Below are positions 24,206-31,390 of a stretch of 31,390 nucleotides of DNA, one piece after another. Both the position numbers and the translations under genes were made by a program. The DNA is from Flavobacterium sp. (GTDB lineage Bacteria > Bacteroidota > Bacteroidia > Flavobacteriales > Flavobacteriaceae). The number at the start of each line of letters is the position of its first letter. Position 1 is the stretch's first letter. The stretch is from the NCBI GenBank assembly GCA_016718345.1, contig JADKDN010000012.1, positions 1 to 31,390 of the forward strand, in the 5' to 3' direction. The notes below the pieces were generated by a model. The model saw only the letters and a list, made by a program, of their open reading frames with translations. It was not told where the DNA came from and searched no databases.

Positions 24206-24833
24206 TGGCTTTTCTCCATTTATATAATAGTAATCGTCTTCTATCATCAATATCATTTACTCTAATTTCAGTAACATCTTCAATTTTGAATAAGAAGTTC
24301 CTAAATCTTCTCCATTTTTGCAACACAATTAAGAATAAAATCTTCTTCAGTAATTTCTTTAACAAATCCCGAAAAAATTCATTTCCGTTAATTTCAAAAC
24401 TAGCCATTTGATCTTTCGAATTATATAATTGTAGTAATGCATTATATTGCCAATAAACAGATTGATTTAAGTTAATACTAAAATCGGATGGTTTATCAAT
24501 TATATTAGAATATTCTATTAAACATTCCATTACTTTTGTGTAATCATCATTAAAATCAATGTTTTTAATATTTGCAGTTTTAATGAATATAATTCCATCT
24601 TGTTTACTAAACCTAGTGAAATGTCTAAATCCAACATATTCATCACTTATATCAGTAACATAACCGACAATTGAACCCTTGTCACTATTGTATTGCCATA
24701 TTGATATTATTTCTTTATTATCTTTCGATTTTTGTAAAATTGTATGCAAAATACTCTTATTCATTTTTTGTGATTTCTTGGATTGATAAAATAGTTTTTT
24801 AAAGAAGTTAATCATATTTGTCTTTTGAAGCAT
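24198..24833 (-). pseudogene. Accessory protein with two LSm/SH3-like repeats; frame restored by three compensating indels
   Basis: An uninterrupted frame runs from ATG 24833 (MLQKTNM; a second ATG at 24815 begins MINFFKKLF) to the TAA at 24200-24198. Part of it is out of register. The first repeat reads GSIVGYVTDISDEYVGF then QDGIIFIKTANIKNIDFND. The second should read SGFVKEITEEDFILNCVAK then KIGTSYSKIEDVTEIRVND, but the frame gives a basic artificial stretch (KKLLKKILFLIVLQKWRRF) because a T is missing near 24372, another near 24313 and an A near 24295. The three losses return the original frame for RVNDIDDRRRLLLYKWRK. Both repeats look like small beta-barrels of the LSm or SH3 type; the role is unknown. 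Confidence 0.65.
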
Positions 24834-24845
24834 TTTTTTAAGCTT

Positions 24846-25076
24846 GCTTATAACGTCAGACCATGAAAAAACCGCACAGCCTCTGAACAAATATAGAAAA
24901 CTATTTTTAAGAAATAGTTCTTTTGATCAACCAGATTTTGAAATTTGGAATAGCTACTAAAAAACAAACCTCTTTAAAAGTCCCGATACTTAGGGATAAA
25001 AGAGGTTCTTTTTTGAAATTATTTTGATAAATCCGTTTTATTGAAGGGTTGTGCAACAGCTACGGCAGTTAGCAGT
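24846..25076 (-). repeat. Cassette-type repeat, copy 2
   Basis: About 231 bp. On the minus strand it starts ACTGCTAAC (25076-25068), continues TGCCGTAGCTGTTGCACAAC and a terminator-like hairpin (AACCTCTTT paired with AAAGAGGTT, followed by TGTTTTTT), then TATATTTG, and ends GGTTTTTTCATGGTCTGAC then GTTATAAGC (24854-24846). That last box is the exact complement of the first box of copy 1, so it brackets the ORF between them. Confidence 0.85.
24888..24895 (-). promoter_or_regulatory. Promoter element inside repeat copy 2
   Basis: Minus-strand TATATTTG matches TAnnTTTG and would drive the LSm-like ORF (ATG 55 bp downstream). The in-frame TTG at 24890 is part of this element and cannot be the start codon. 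Confidence 0.6.
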
Positions 25077-25091
25077 AGTTATTTTTTAAAT

Positions 25092-25339
25092 TCATACAGA
25101 AGGCTTTTTGTCGAATAACTCTCTTAAATCGTTAAATTCGAAAATGATTCAATCCGTTTTTAGTTGCACAAACAGATCCATTTTTTCCTTTACAATGCTG
25201 TTAACTCTATCGTTAGACAATCCATTAGTTTGATTTATCTTTTTAAATATTGTTTGCGTTTGACAAAAACAAGGGTATAACCAAAGTATGGTAAAAGAAA
25301 AAGTAGGATGAAAAAAGAGCTTATTAGTTTTGTTTTCAA
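25092..25339 (-). pseudogene. N-terminal remnant of a propeller-type sensor kinase/regulator
   Basis: Starts at TTG 25339 with a signal peptide (KTKLISSFFILLFLLPYFGY). A frame change leads to QTIFKKINQTNGLSNDRVNS, the classic first propeller repeat of Bacteroidota hybrid sensors. A missing A near 25178 separates IVKEK from NGSVCATKNGLNH, and the trace ends in FNDLRELFDKKPSV. Everything after about 80 residues is gone. The -7 element TACATTTG lies at 25425-25418. Its place beside the galactose cluster suggests it once controlled sugar use; this is inference. Confidence 0.65.
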
Positions 25340-25417
25340 AGCTAAATTTTAATTAAATGGATTTAATTAAAATAAAGTTAACATAAATAAACTACTTTAA
25401 ATTTTTGTAGTTAGTAA

Positions 25418-25425
25418 CAAATGTA
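25418..25425 (-). promoter_or_regulatory. -7 element for the sensor remnant
   Basis: Minus-strand TACATTTG matches TAnnTTTG. An inverted repeat AATGGAA/TTCCATT (25429-25447) just upstream may be the weak terminator of the symporter gene. Confidence 0.35.
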
Positions 25426-25487
25426 TAAAATGGAATTTTGTTCCATTATTTTCGTTTTTACAGTGATTTTCGATTTAATTATACAGT

Positions 25488-27173
25488 TTACCAAAACTTA
25501 ACATACAATGCAAAAATGATTAATAATGTTATGATAATCAAAACTGTGGTTTGAGGTTTTAATTTAAACATTGAGGTGTCCAAATCGAATGCTTTAGGAT
25601 TTACTTTTGGTCCAGCAAAACTTATCGCAATCATAAGAAGCATCGTAAATACAAATGACAATCCCATACAAATATGAAAAGGTATTTCGAAACCGCCTTT
25701 TCCATTAGGCCAAGCTGTATATAATAAGGTTTCATTTCCAAACAACATTGGTGCATATTCATTAAATAAAACCGACAATAAAAAGCCTGAAATTACACCT
25801 ACAACCGCTGCTGTTCCTGTTGTACGTTTCCAAAACATACCAAGAAAAAACATAGCAAATACCCCAGGGCTAATAAATCCAGTATATTTTTGGATATAGG
25901 TAAAACCTCCAACACCACCAATGCCCAAAACATCATTCCATGTAAAAAGAACAGCAAGAAGCATAGCGGCAAAAACGGCATACCTTCCTATGTTAACCTG
26001 AGTTCTATCAGACGCTTCTTTTTGAATGTATTTTTTGTGTACGTCTAGAGTATAGATAGTAGAAATACTGTTTACTTTACCAGCTAATGAGGCTACAATA
26101 GCAGCAGTTAAAGCAGCAACTGACAATCCTTTTAAACCTGTAGGAAGAAAGGTTAGCATGGCGGAATAGGCTCCGTCTTTTCCTCCAACCAATTGTGTTA
26201 AATGTCCATTTGTATATAACACATAAGCAGCAATGCCTGGCAACATTACGATAACTGGCATTAATAATTTTAATATACCTGCAAATAAAATTCCCGTACG
26301 AGCCGTTTGTAAATCAGCTCCCAATGCTCTCTGAGTGATGTATTGATTACAACCCCAATAGTTAAGATTGATAATCCAAATACCTGCTAAATAAGACATA
26401 ATCCCCGGAAAAGTTAGATATTTATTAATCTCTAACTGTGTAGAAGCAGCTGTAGGTCTCGGAATAATCATTTTAAAATGCTCTGGAGCTTCTCGCATCA
26501 AAACTTTAAAACCTGCAATTGCATTTTCTCCAAAACCAAAATAGTGTCCAACGGTTGTTAATGCAATGTAGGAAGTGGCCAATCCACCAATGATTAATAC
26601 AGCTACTTGTACGACATCTGTGTATGCCACAACTTTCATCCCTCCTAGGGAAATAATCAAAGCAAAAAATGCTAATCCAATCATAATAATATGAAGGTAT
26701 TCACCTCCAGCCAGTCCGTTTATAGCAACTGCACCTAAGTATAATATAGACGTCAAATTCACAAAAACATATAAAAACAACCAAAAAACTGCCATAATCA
26801 AAGCGGTAGATTCGTTATATCTAGTTTTTAAAAACTGAGGCATAGTATAAATCTTGTTTTTTAAGTACACAGGAATAAACCAAACAGCAACAATGATTAA
26901 TGTTATCGCGGCTACCCACTCATAGGCAGCAACTGCTATACCTAAGAAGAATCCTTCGCCACTCATTCCAATAAATTGTTCGGCGGAAATATTTGAAGCT
27001 ATTAGTGAAGCTCCAATAGCCCACCAAGTTAATGTTCCTTCAGCAAGGAAGTAAGCTTTAGCATCATGTTCGTTTTTTTCACGTTTGCGATAAATCGTAT
27101 ATCCATAAATAGATACCGCGATAAAATAAATTATAAATACTGCGTAATCTGCAAATTCAAGATTTTTGTTCAT
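25488..27173 (-). CDS. Sodium:sugar symporter, SGLT type
   Basis: Sodium:solute symporter of 561 residues with about 14 membrane helices, close to the Vibrio galactose transporter vSGLT. The sodium-site region is seen as ASNISAEQFIGMSGEG (about residues 60-75) and the sugar-site motif as NLNYWGCNQYITQRALG, whose Asn, Tyr and Trp correspond to vSGLT N260, Y263 and W264. GGMKVVAYTDVVQV and the later KVNSISTIYTLD stretch are also typical. With gal genes upstream on the same strand, galactose or a galactoside is the likely substrate. The gene is intact although galK, galT and galE are not. An ORF at 25799-25981 on the same strand is a shadow. Confidence 0.93.
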   Translation of the reverse strand: MNKNLEFADYAVFIIYFIAVSIYGYTIYRKREKNEHDAKAYFLAEGTLTWWAIGASLIASNISAEQFIGMSGEGFFLGIAVAAYEWVAAITLIIVAVWFIPVYLKNKIYTMPQFLKTRYNESTALIMAVFWLFLYVFVNLTSILYLGAVAINGLAGGEYLHIIMIGLAFFALIISLGGMKVVAYTDVVQVAVLIIGGLATSYIALTTVGHYFGFGENAIAGFKVLMREAPEHFKMIIPRPTAASTQLEINKYLTFPGIMSYLAGIWIINLNYWGCNQYITQRALGADLQTARTGILFAGILKLLMPVIVMLPGIAAYVLYTNGHLTQLVGGKDGAYSAMLTFLPTGLKGLSVAALTAAIVASLAGKVNSISTIYTLDVHKKYIQKEASDRTQVNIGRYAVFAAMLLAVLFTWNDVLGIGGVGGFTYIQKYTGFISPGVFAMFFLGMFWKRTTGTAAVVGVISGFLLSVLFNEYAPMLFGNETLLYTAWPNGKGGFEIPFHICMGLSFVFTMLLMIAISFAGPKVNPKAFDLDTSMFKLKPQTTVLIIITLLIIFALYVKFW

Positions 27174-27246
27174 GGTTAATTGGTTTGTTAATGGAAATAT
27201 TGTTTAATTGTGTTTTTAAAATCAAAATAAAGAAGCTGTTTTGAGC

Positions 27247-28263
27247 TTAATAGTTGATTCTCTTTCTTAATTCTGTTTTAATAACTGTTTTTTTATACGG
27301 TACCTTTTCTTCTTTACTTTCAAGTCTTTCAATTAGTAACTTAGCAGCAGCCTCTCCAATTTCAGGTCCATGCTGACTAACTGTACTCAAGCTTGGAGAC
27401 AATCTCCTTGAGGCAAGAATACCATCAGCAAAGCCTATTATTGAAATATCCTCAGGTATTTTAAATCCTTTTTTGATACTAATTCGTAATGCAGCCACGG
27501 AGTCATTTTCATCTAATGCAAAGATTCCATCAATTCTATTGGTTTCAAATAAATTCTCAATCTTGTCTTTCAAATCATCTTCTGATTCTGTTCTAAGAAT
27601 TAAATTTTCATTTACTGAAATATTATTGTTATTCAATGCTTTGAGATATCCCTCCGCTCTTAATTTTCCGACGCTTAAATTATCCACAGAAGAAAATAGA
27701 GCAATATTTTTACAGCCTATGTCTATCAAATGCTGAGTTGCATGGAGTGCCGAATCAAAATCGTCAACAACAACCTTATCACAATCTACTTCGTCAGCGA
27801 TTCTGTCAAACATTACAATTGGAGTTCCTTCATTTATAATTGCTGAAAAATGATTAAATTCATCCAATTTTTGGGCTTCCTCTGAAATCGACAAAATAAA
27901 TCCATCTATTGTTCCATTGCTTAGCATTTCTAGTGTATTTATTTCTTTTTCTATCGATTCGTTAGAGATACAAGTAATTACTTTATAGCCGAACTCATCA
28001 GCTACTTTTTCGATTCCGCTAAAAACTTTTGCGAAAAAAGAATTTAGAATATTAGGAATAATGACACCAATAGTTTTTGTTTTTCTGTATTTTAAATTTA
28101 GACCAATGATATTAGGTTTGTAATTTTTAAGTTTTGCATATTCCTTAATTTTTATTTTTGTATGCTCACTAATTTCTGGACTATCATTTAGCGCTTTTGA
28201 AACAGTAGAAACTGAAACATTTAATTCTTTTGCTATTTGCTTTAGAGTTGCTTTAACTTTCAT
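27247..28263 (-). CDS. LacI-family transcriptional regulator
   Basis: A 338-residue repressor-type regulator. The N-terminal helix-turn-helix reads TLKQIAKELNVSVSTVSKAL (residues 6-25), followed by the hinge YKPNIIGLNLKYRKTKTIGV. The periplasmic-binding-protein-like effector domain includes DGFILSISEEAQ, VMFDRIADEVDCDKVVVDD, DGIFALDENDSVAALR and ISIIGFADGILASRRLSP. It lies between galE and the symporter on the same strand, 74 bp upstream of the latter, so it probably controls this cluster in response to galactose or a galactoside. The frame is intact. I saw no operator that I can assign with confidence. Confidence 0.94.
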   Translation of the reverse strand: MKVKATLKQIAKELNVSVSTVSKALNDSPEISEHTKIKIKEYAKLKNYKPNIIGLNLKYRKTKTIGVIIPNILNSFFAKVFSGIEKVADEFGYKVITCISNESIEKEINTLEMLSNGTIDGFILSISEEAQKLDEFNHFSAIINEGTPIVMFDRIADEVDCDKVVVDDFDSALHATQHLIDIGCKNIALFSSVDNLSVGKLRAEGYLKALNNNNISVNENLILRTESEDDLKDKIENLFETNRIDGIFALDENDSVAALRISIKKGFKIPEDISIIGFADGILASRRLSPSLSTVSQHGPEIGEAAAKLLIERLESKEEKVPYKKTVIKTELRKRINY

Positions 28264-28303
28264 AAATAAGTTTCTTTTATTCCGTTGGGTGTCATTAAAC
28301 TAT

Positions 28304-29254
28304 TTAGTTACTTCTAATTTTTTGTTCCCATTTCCAGGCACTTGCTATTGCTTCATCTAAACTTGATGCCGTTTTCCATCCCAAAACGGTATTTGCCTTA
28401 TCGGTGTTTGCATAAGCCTCTGTAACATCTCCGTCTCTTCTGTCTGCAATTTTATAGGCTAACTTTTTTACCACTTACTTTTTCAAAAGAGGTTATTACT
28501 TCTAGAACTGAACTTCCTGTTCCTGTACCTAAATTGAAAATTTCTAATGGTTCTACATTCTTTTTGTTTAATAAGCGCTGTAAAGCAATTACGTGAGCTT
28601 TAGCTAAATCGACTACATGAATGTAATCACGGATGCAAGTACCAGCAGGTGTTGGATAATCATTACCATAAACGGATAATTCTGATCGTATACCAGCTGC
28701 AGCTTGAGTGATGAATGGCACTAGATTTTGTGGAACTCCTATGGGCAATTCACCTATCTCAGCTGATGGATGTGCACCAATAGGATTGAAATAACGAAGT
28801 AATATGGCGTTAATATCGCTTACTTTCACTACATCGGCAATAATCTCTTCACCAATTTGTTTTGTATTTCCATAAGGAGATAAAGCAGGTTGTATGGGAG
28901 TTGTTTCGGCTATAGGCATCATTTCCGCTTGACCGTAAACCGTACAAGATGAACTAAAGATAAAATTCGCCTTTTGTTTTTTCTGAAGTTCTTGCAAAAT
29001 ATAAACTAAGGCACCTATGTTGTTTTCATAATACAACAAAGGATTTTTGACGCTTTCGCCCACTGCTTTCGAGGCTGCAAAATGTATCAAGCCAGAGATA
29101 TCATCATATGTTTTGAAAAATTCTTGAACGGCTTTTTTCTCTCTTAAATCTATTGCTGAAAAAATTGGTTTTTTTCCTGAAATTCGTTCTATTCCGTCCA
29201 AAACATCAATCGAAGAATTAGAAAGATTATCGATAACAACTACTTCAAACTCTT
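28304..29254 (-). pseudogene. galE: UDP-glucose 4-epimerase, N-terminus deleted and C-terminus frameshifted
   Basis: Interconverts UDP-galactose and UDP-glucose in the Leloir pathway. The remaining part starts at EFEVVVIDNLSNSSIDVL; the first 20-25 residues, with the GxxGxxG NAD-binding motif, are missing and galT sequence is joined there. The catalytic SSSCTVYG and YGNTK (YxxxK) are present, as are RYFNPIGAHPS and GTCIRDYIHVVDLA. One extra A in the run at 28464-28469 diverts the frame after KVSGKK; without it the C-terminus reads LAYKIADRRDGDVTEAYANT to a TAA at 28306-28304. Loss of the NAD motif means the product cannot be active even if the frameshift is an error. Confidence 0.93.
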
Positions 29255-30190
29255 TACAGAAGCCGAACGAAGCAATGGTGGGTAAAAGTGCATGTGAAAT
29301 TGCCATTCTGGGTGTAACTCTCCGTCTGTTGGTGCCTGATGAATTCCTGAAGAATAGGGGAATGAAGTTTCAAACAGATTATCGTATTTTATTGTTAATT
29401 GTTTAAGAATATTAGCGTAAGCTGTAATTTCTTCAGTAGTGAATTCGGTTATTTTGGTAATGTGACGTTTGCCGATTATAAGCGTTTCAAAGGGCCAAAT
29501 TGCCCAAAAAGGAACTAGAGCAACGAAGTGTTCATTTTCAATTACAATACGTTCTTTTAATTTTAATTCTTCCTGTAAATAATCAATTAAAAGATTGCTT
29601 TGATTTTTATCGAAATATGCTTTTAGGCTATTTTGCGTTTTCTCTACCTGTGTGGGTAAGGAAGATTGCGCCCATATTTGTCCGTGCGGATGCGGATTAC
29701 TACATCCCATTATGCTCCCTTTATTTTCAAAAATTTGAACGTGATTGATATAGTCAAAACTTCCTAATTCAATGTATTCTTTTTGCCAAGTTTTTATAAT
29801 CGTTTCAATTGCAGGTAAATCCATTTCTGGTAAAGTCAAATCGTGTCTGGGAGAGAAACAAACTACTCTAGCAATACCACGTTCAGGCTTTGCCTTGAAG
29901 AATGTGGGTTTAGCTTCTTCTTCAAACAAGATGGGCTCTTGTTTTACGGCGGCAAAGTCGTTCTCAAAAACAAAACTGGACTCATACTTGGGATTATTTT
30001 GTCCGTTCGCACGAACATTTTCGGGGCACAAATAACAAGTTGCGTCATATTCAGGAAGGGTATCTGTATGAATTTTTTCATTCTGTCCCTGCCAAGGTCT
30101 TGTTGCTCTGTGTGGAGATACTAAAACCCATTCATTAATTAACGGATTGAAACGTCTGTGCGGATCTTCATTTATATCAAACTTTTTCAT
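29240..30190 (-). pseudogene. galT: Galactose-1-phosphate uridylyltransferase, C-terminus deleted
   Basis: Transfers UMP between UDP-glucose and galactose-1-phosphate. From ATG 30190 (MKKFDINEDPHRRFNPL) about 312 residues are readable. The zinc-site CYLCPEN, the catalytic SNPHPHGQIWAQ (His-Pro-His) and the HPEWQFHMHFYPP zinc/active-site region are all present. After LLRSASVK the sequence changes to that of galE, reading SLK and a TAG at 29242-29240. Family members have about 30 more residues. The start lies one base after the galK stop, as in a tight operon. In-frame extension upstream to 30226 overlaps galK and is rejected. Residual activity is possible because all catalytic residues remain. 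Confidence 0.92.
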
Positions 30191-30191
30191 C

Positions 30192-31358
30192 TTAATTTGC
30201 AGTATATAAGGATGTACCGTTTCCAATTTTTACATCATAAATTTTTAATTCTATTTCAAAAGCATCTAAATACAATTTAGAAAGTTTTGATTTTATAGCT
30301 TCTTCTTCTCCTTTTTTAATCAAGTTGATAGTGCAACCGCCAAAACCGCCGCCCATCATTCGTGAACCTATAACTGCTTTTTCTAACTTTAAAGTGTCAA
30401 CTATCATATCTAACTCAGCGCAACTCACTTCCACACTCTTTCGATAACCCTTGATGGGTTTCAAAAATTAGTTCCCAAACTCTTGAATATCTCCGTTGTC
30501 TAAAGCTTCACAAGCACGAGTAACTCGCTTAATTTCTTTGATTACAAAAAGACTTCTGTGAAAACATTTTGGTGTCATTTGTCTTTCAAACTGAGTACTT
30601 GTTTTTTAGTACAATCCTGAAACTGATTATTTCTGGAAAATTATTTTTAAAATGGCTAAGTCCTCTTCACATTCTTCTCTTCTTTTATTATAGGCAGATG
30701 AAAACAAAGAGTGTTTTACATTACTGTCGAATAAGATCAAGGAATATTCATTGAAGTTGGCTTGTGATATTCATATTCTAAAGTTCTTGCAATCAATTTT
30801 AATTACTTTATTTTCTAAGCCCATTACGCTCGAAAACTGATCCATAATTCCACAATTGATACCTACCCAGTGTTCTGCTTTTTGTCCCATCAAGGCAATA
30901 TCCACCTTTGGAATTGATAAGTTAAACAGCTCCTTGATTCCAAAAATAGTTCCACATTCCAACGCTGCCGAAGAGGACAATCCAGAACCAACAGGAATAT
31001 CACTGCTAAAGACACAATTAAAACCATCGAAAGAAAATCCATTTTCTTGCAATTGTTTAATCACTCCTAAAATGTAGTTAGTCCAGATTACTTTGCTTAA
31101 AGATATAGGTTTAGTTAAATCAACTTCAAATTCTTCATTTAAGTCTATTGCAATTATTTTGGATTTCTTTGTATTGTTTTTTGAAAAAGCGAAGCAAATA
31201 ATTTTATCGATCGCGGCAGGTAAAACAAAACCGTCATTGTAATCAATATGCTCCCCAATGATATTAATTCTTCCAGGGGAAAGCACTATCTTTTCTGGAG
31301 TATTTTGAAAGGTATTCTGAAAAAAAGTTTTTGTTTTCTCTATTAATAAATCATTCAT
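30192..31358 (-). pseudogene. galK: Galactokinase, seven single-base indels
   Basis: GHMP kinase that phosphorylates galactose. From ATG 31358 the N-terminus is intact: LSPGRINIIGEHIDYNDGF (substrate motif) and VGSGLSSSAALECG (ATP loop). After IKIDCKN near 30780 the frame fails. The ancestral sequence can be followed to the TAA at 30194-30192 by correcting seven indels between about 30785 and 30440: an extra T, missing A, missing A, missing G, missing A, missing A and an extra G, all next to short runs. The last part, from EVSCAELDMIVDTL through MMGGGFGGCTINLI, is in frame again. The restored length of about 390 residues is normal. It is the first gene of the gal cluster seen here; only 32 bases lie upstream. 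Confidence 0.92.
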
Positions 31359-31390
31359 TGAATTTTAAATTTTTTAAAGTGATTAAAATT

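Noticed and set aside
24038..25076. The two repeats as an insertion sequence or MITE
   Set aside because: There is no transposase, no constant terminal inverted repeat and no target duplication, and the end bases pair across the ORF rather than within one copy. It remains the main alternative to the cassette model.
28263..29306. galE reading from an in-frame start at 29306
   Set aside because: The first residues of that frame (AISHALLPTIASFGF) are galT sequence read in another frame, not an epimerase N-terminus.
29500..30124. Three plus-strand ORFs opposite galT
   Set aside because: They are shadows of the conserved galT frame.
30569..30754. A 61-codon plus-strand ORF
   Set aside because: It is antisense to the decayed middle of galK and has no protein-like features.

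Overview
The window looks like a Flavobacterium-type chromosome (phylum Bacteroidota). It is AT-rich, starts carry almost no Shine-Dalgarno sequences, and many genes sit behind the Bacteroidota promoter element TAnnTTTG, sometimes with TTG about 18-20 bases upstream. Family content agrees: a GH97 SusB-type alpha-glucosidase, a BT_3928-type DoxX protein, DUF4199 and DUF1599 proteins, FucP-type and SGLT-type sugar transporters, and a two-piece tmRNA-tag locus reading GEGNYALAA.

Layout. (1) 1-1316: decayed remnants of two small coiled-coil genes and a cluster of TACGC/GCGTA motifs. (2) 1318-1793: ssrA (tmRNA) on the minus strand with promoter and terminator. (3) 1863-8358: broken genes (serine hydrolase lipoprotein, alanine/saccharopine dehydrogenase-like protein, propeller-type regulator, GH97 alpha-glucosidase), followed by an intact FucP-type sugar permease. 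(4) 9865-22000: mostly intact housekeeping genes: kdsA, a YeeE/YedE pair, clpS, prmA, tpiA, a TlpA-like thioredoxin, a DoxX/thioredoxin fusion, folP, rlmH and a TRIC-family channel. (5) 22211-23104: VOC and SRPBCC stress/accessory proteins. (6) 23200-25080: two near-identical repeats, each carrying its own promoter, that bracket two small accessory ORFs in an arrangement resembling integron cassettes. (7) 25092-31358: a galactose cluster on the minus strand, read galK, galT, galE, lacI-type regulator, SGLT-type symporter. galK, galT and galE are all broken; the regulator and transporter are intact.

The strongest overall pattern is selective gene decay. At least 15 single-base indels, nearly all in mononucleotide runs, plus several 100-bp-scale deletions and two nonsense codons, fall in sugar-use and accessory genes, while kdsA, prmA, tpiA, folP and rlmH show none. 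The most unusual local structure is the repeat-bracketed ORF pair at 23.2-25.1 kb: the end bases of the repeats vary as an attC-like cassette model predicts. No integrase is present in the window, so this remains a hypothesis.
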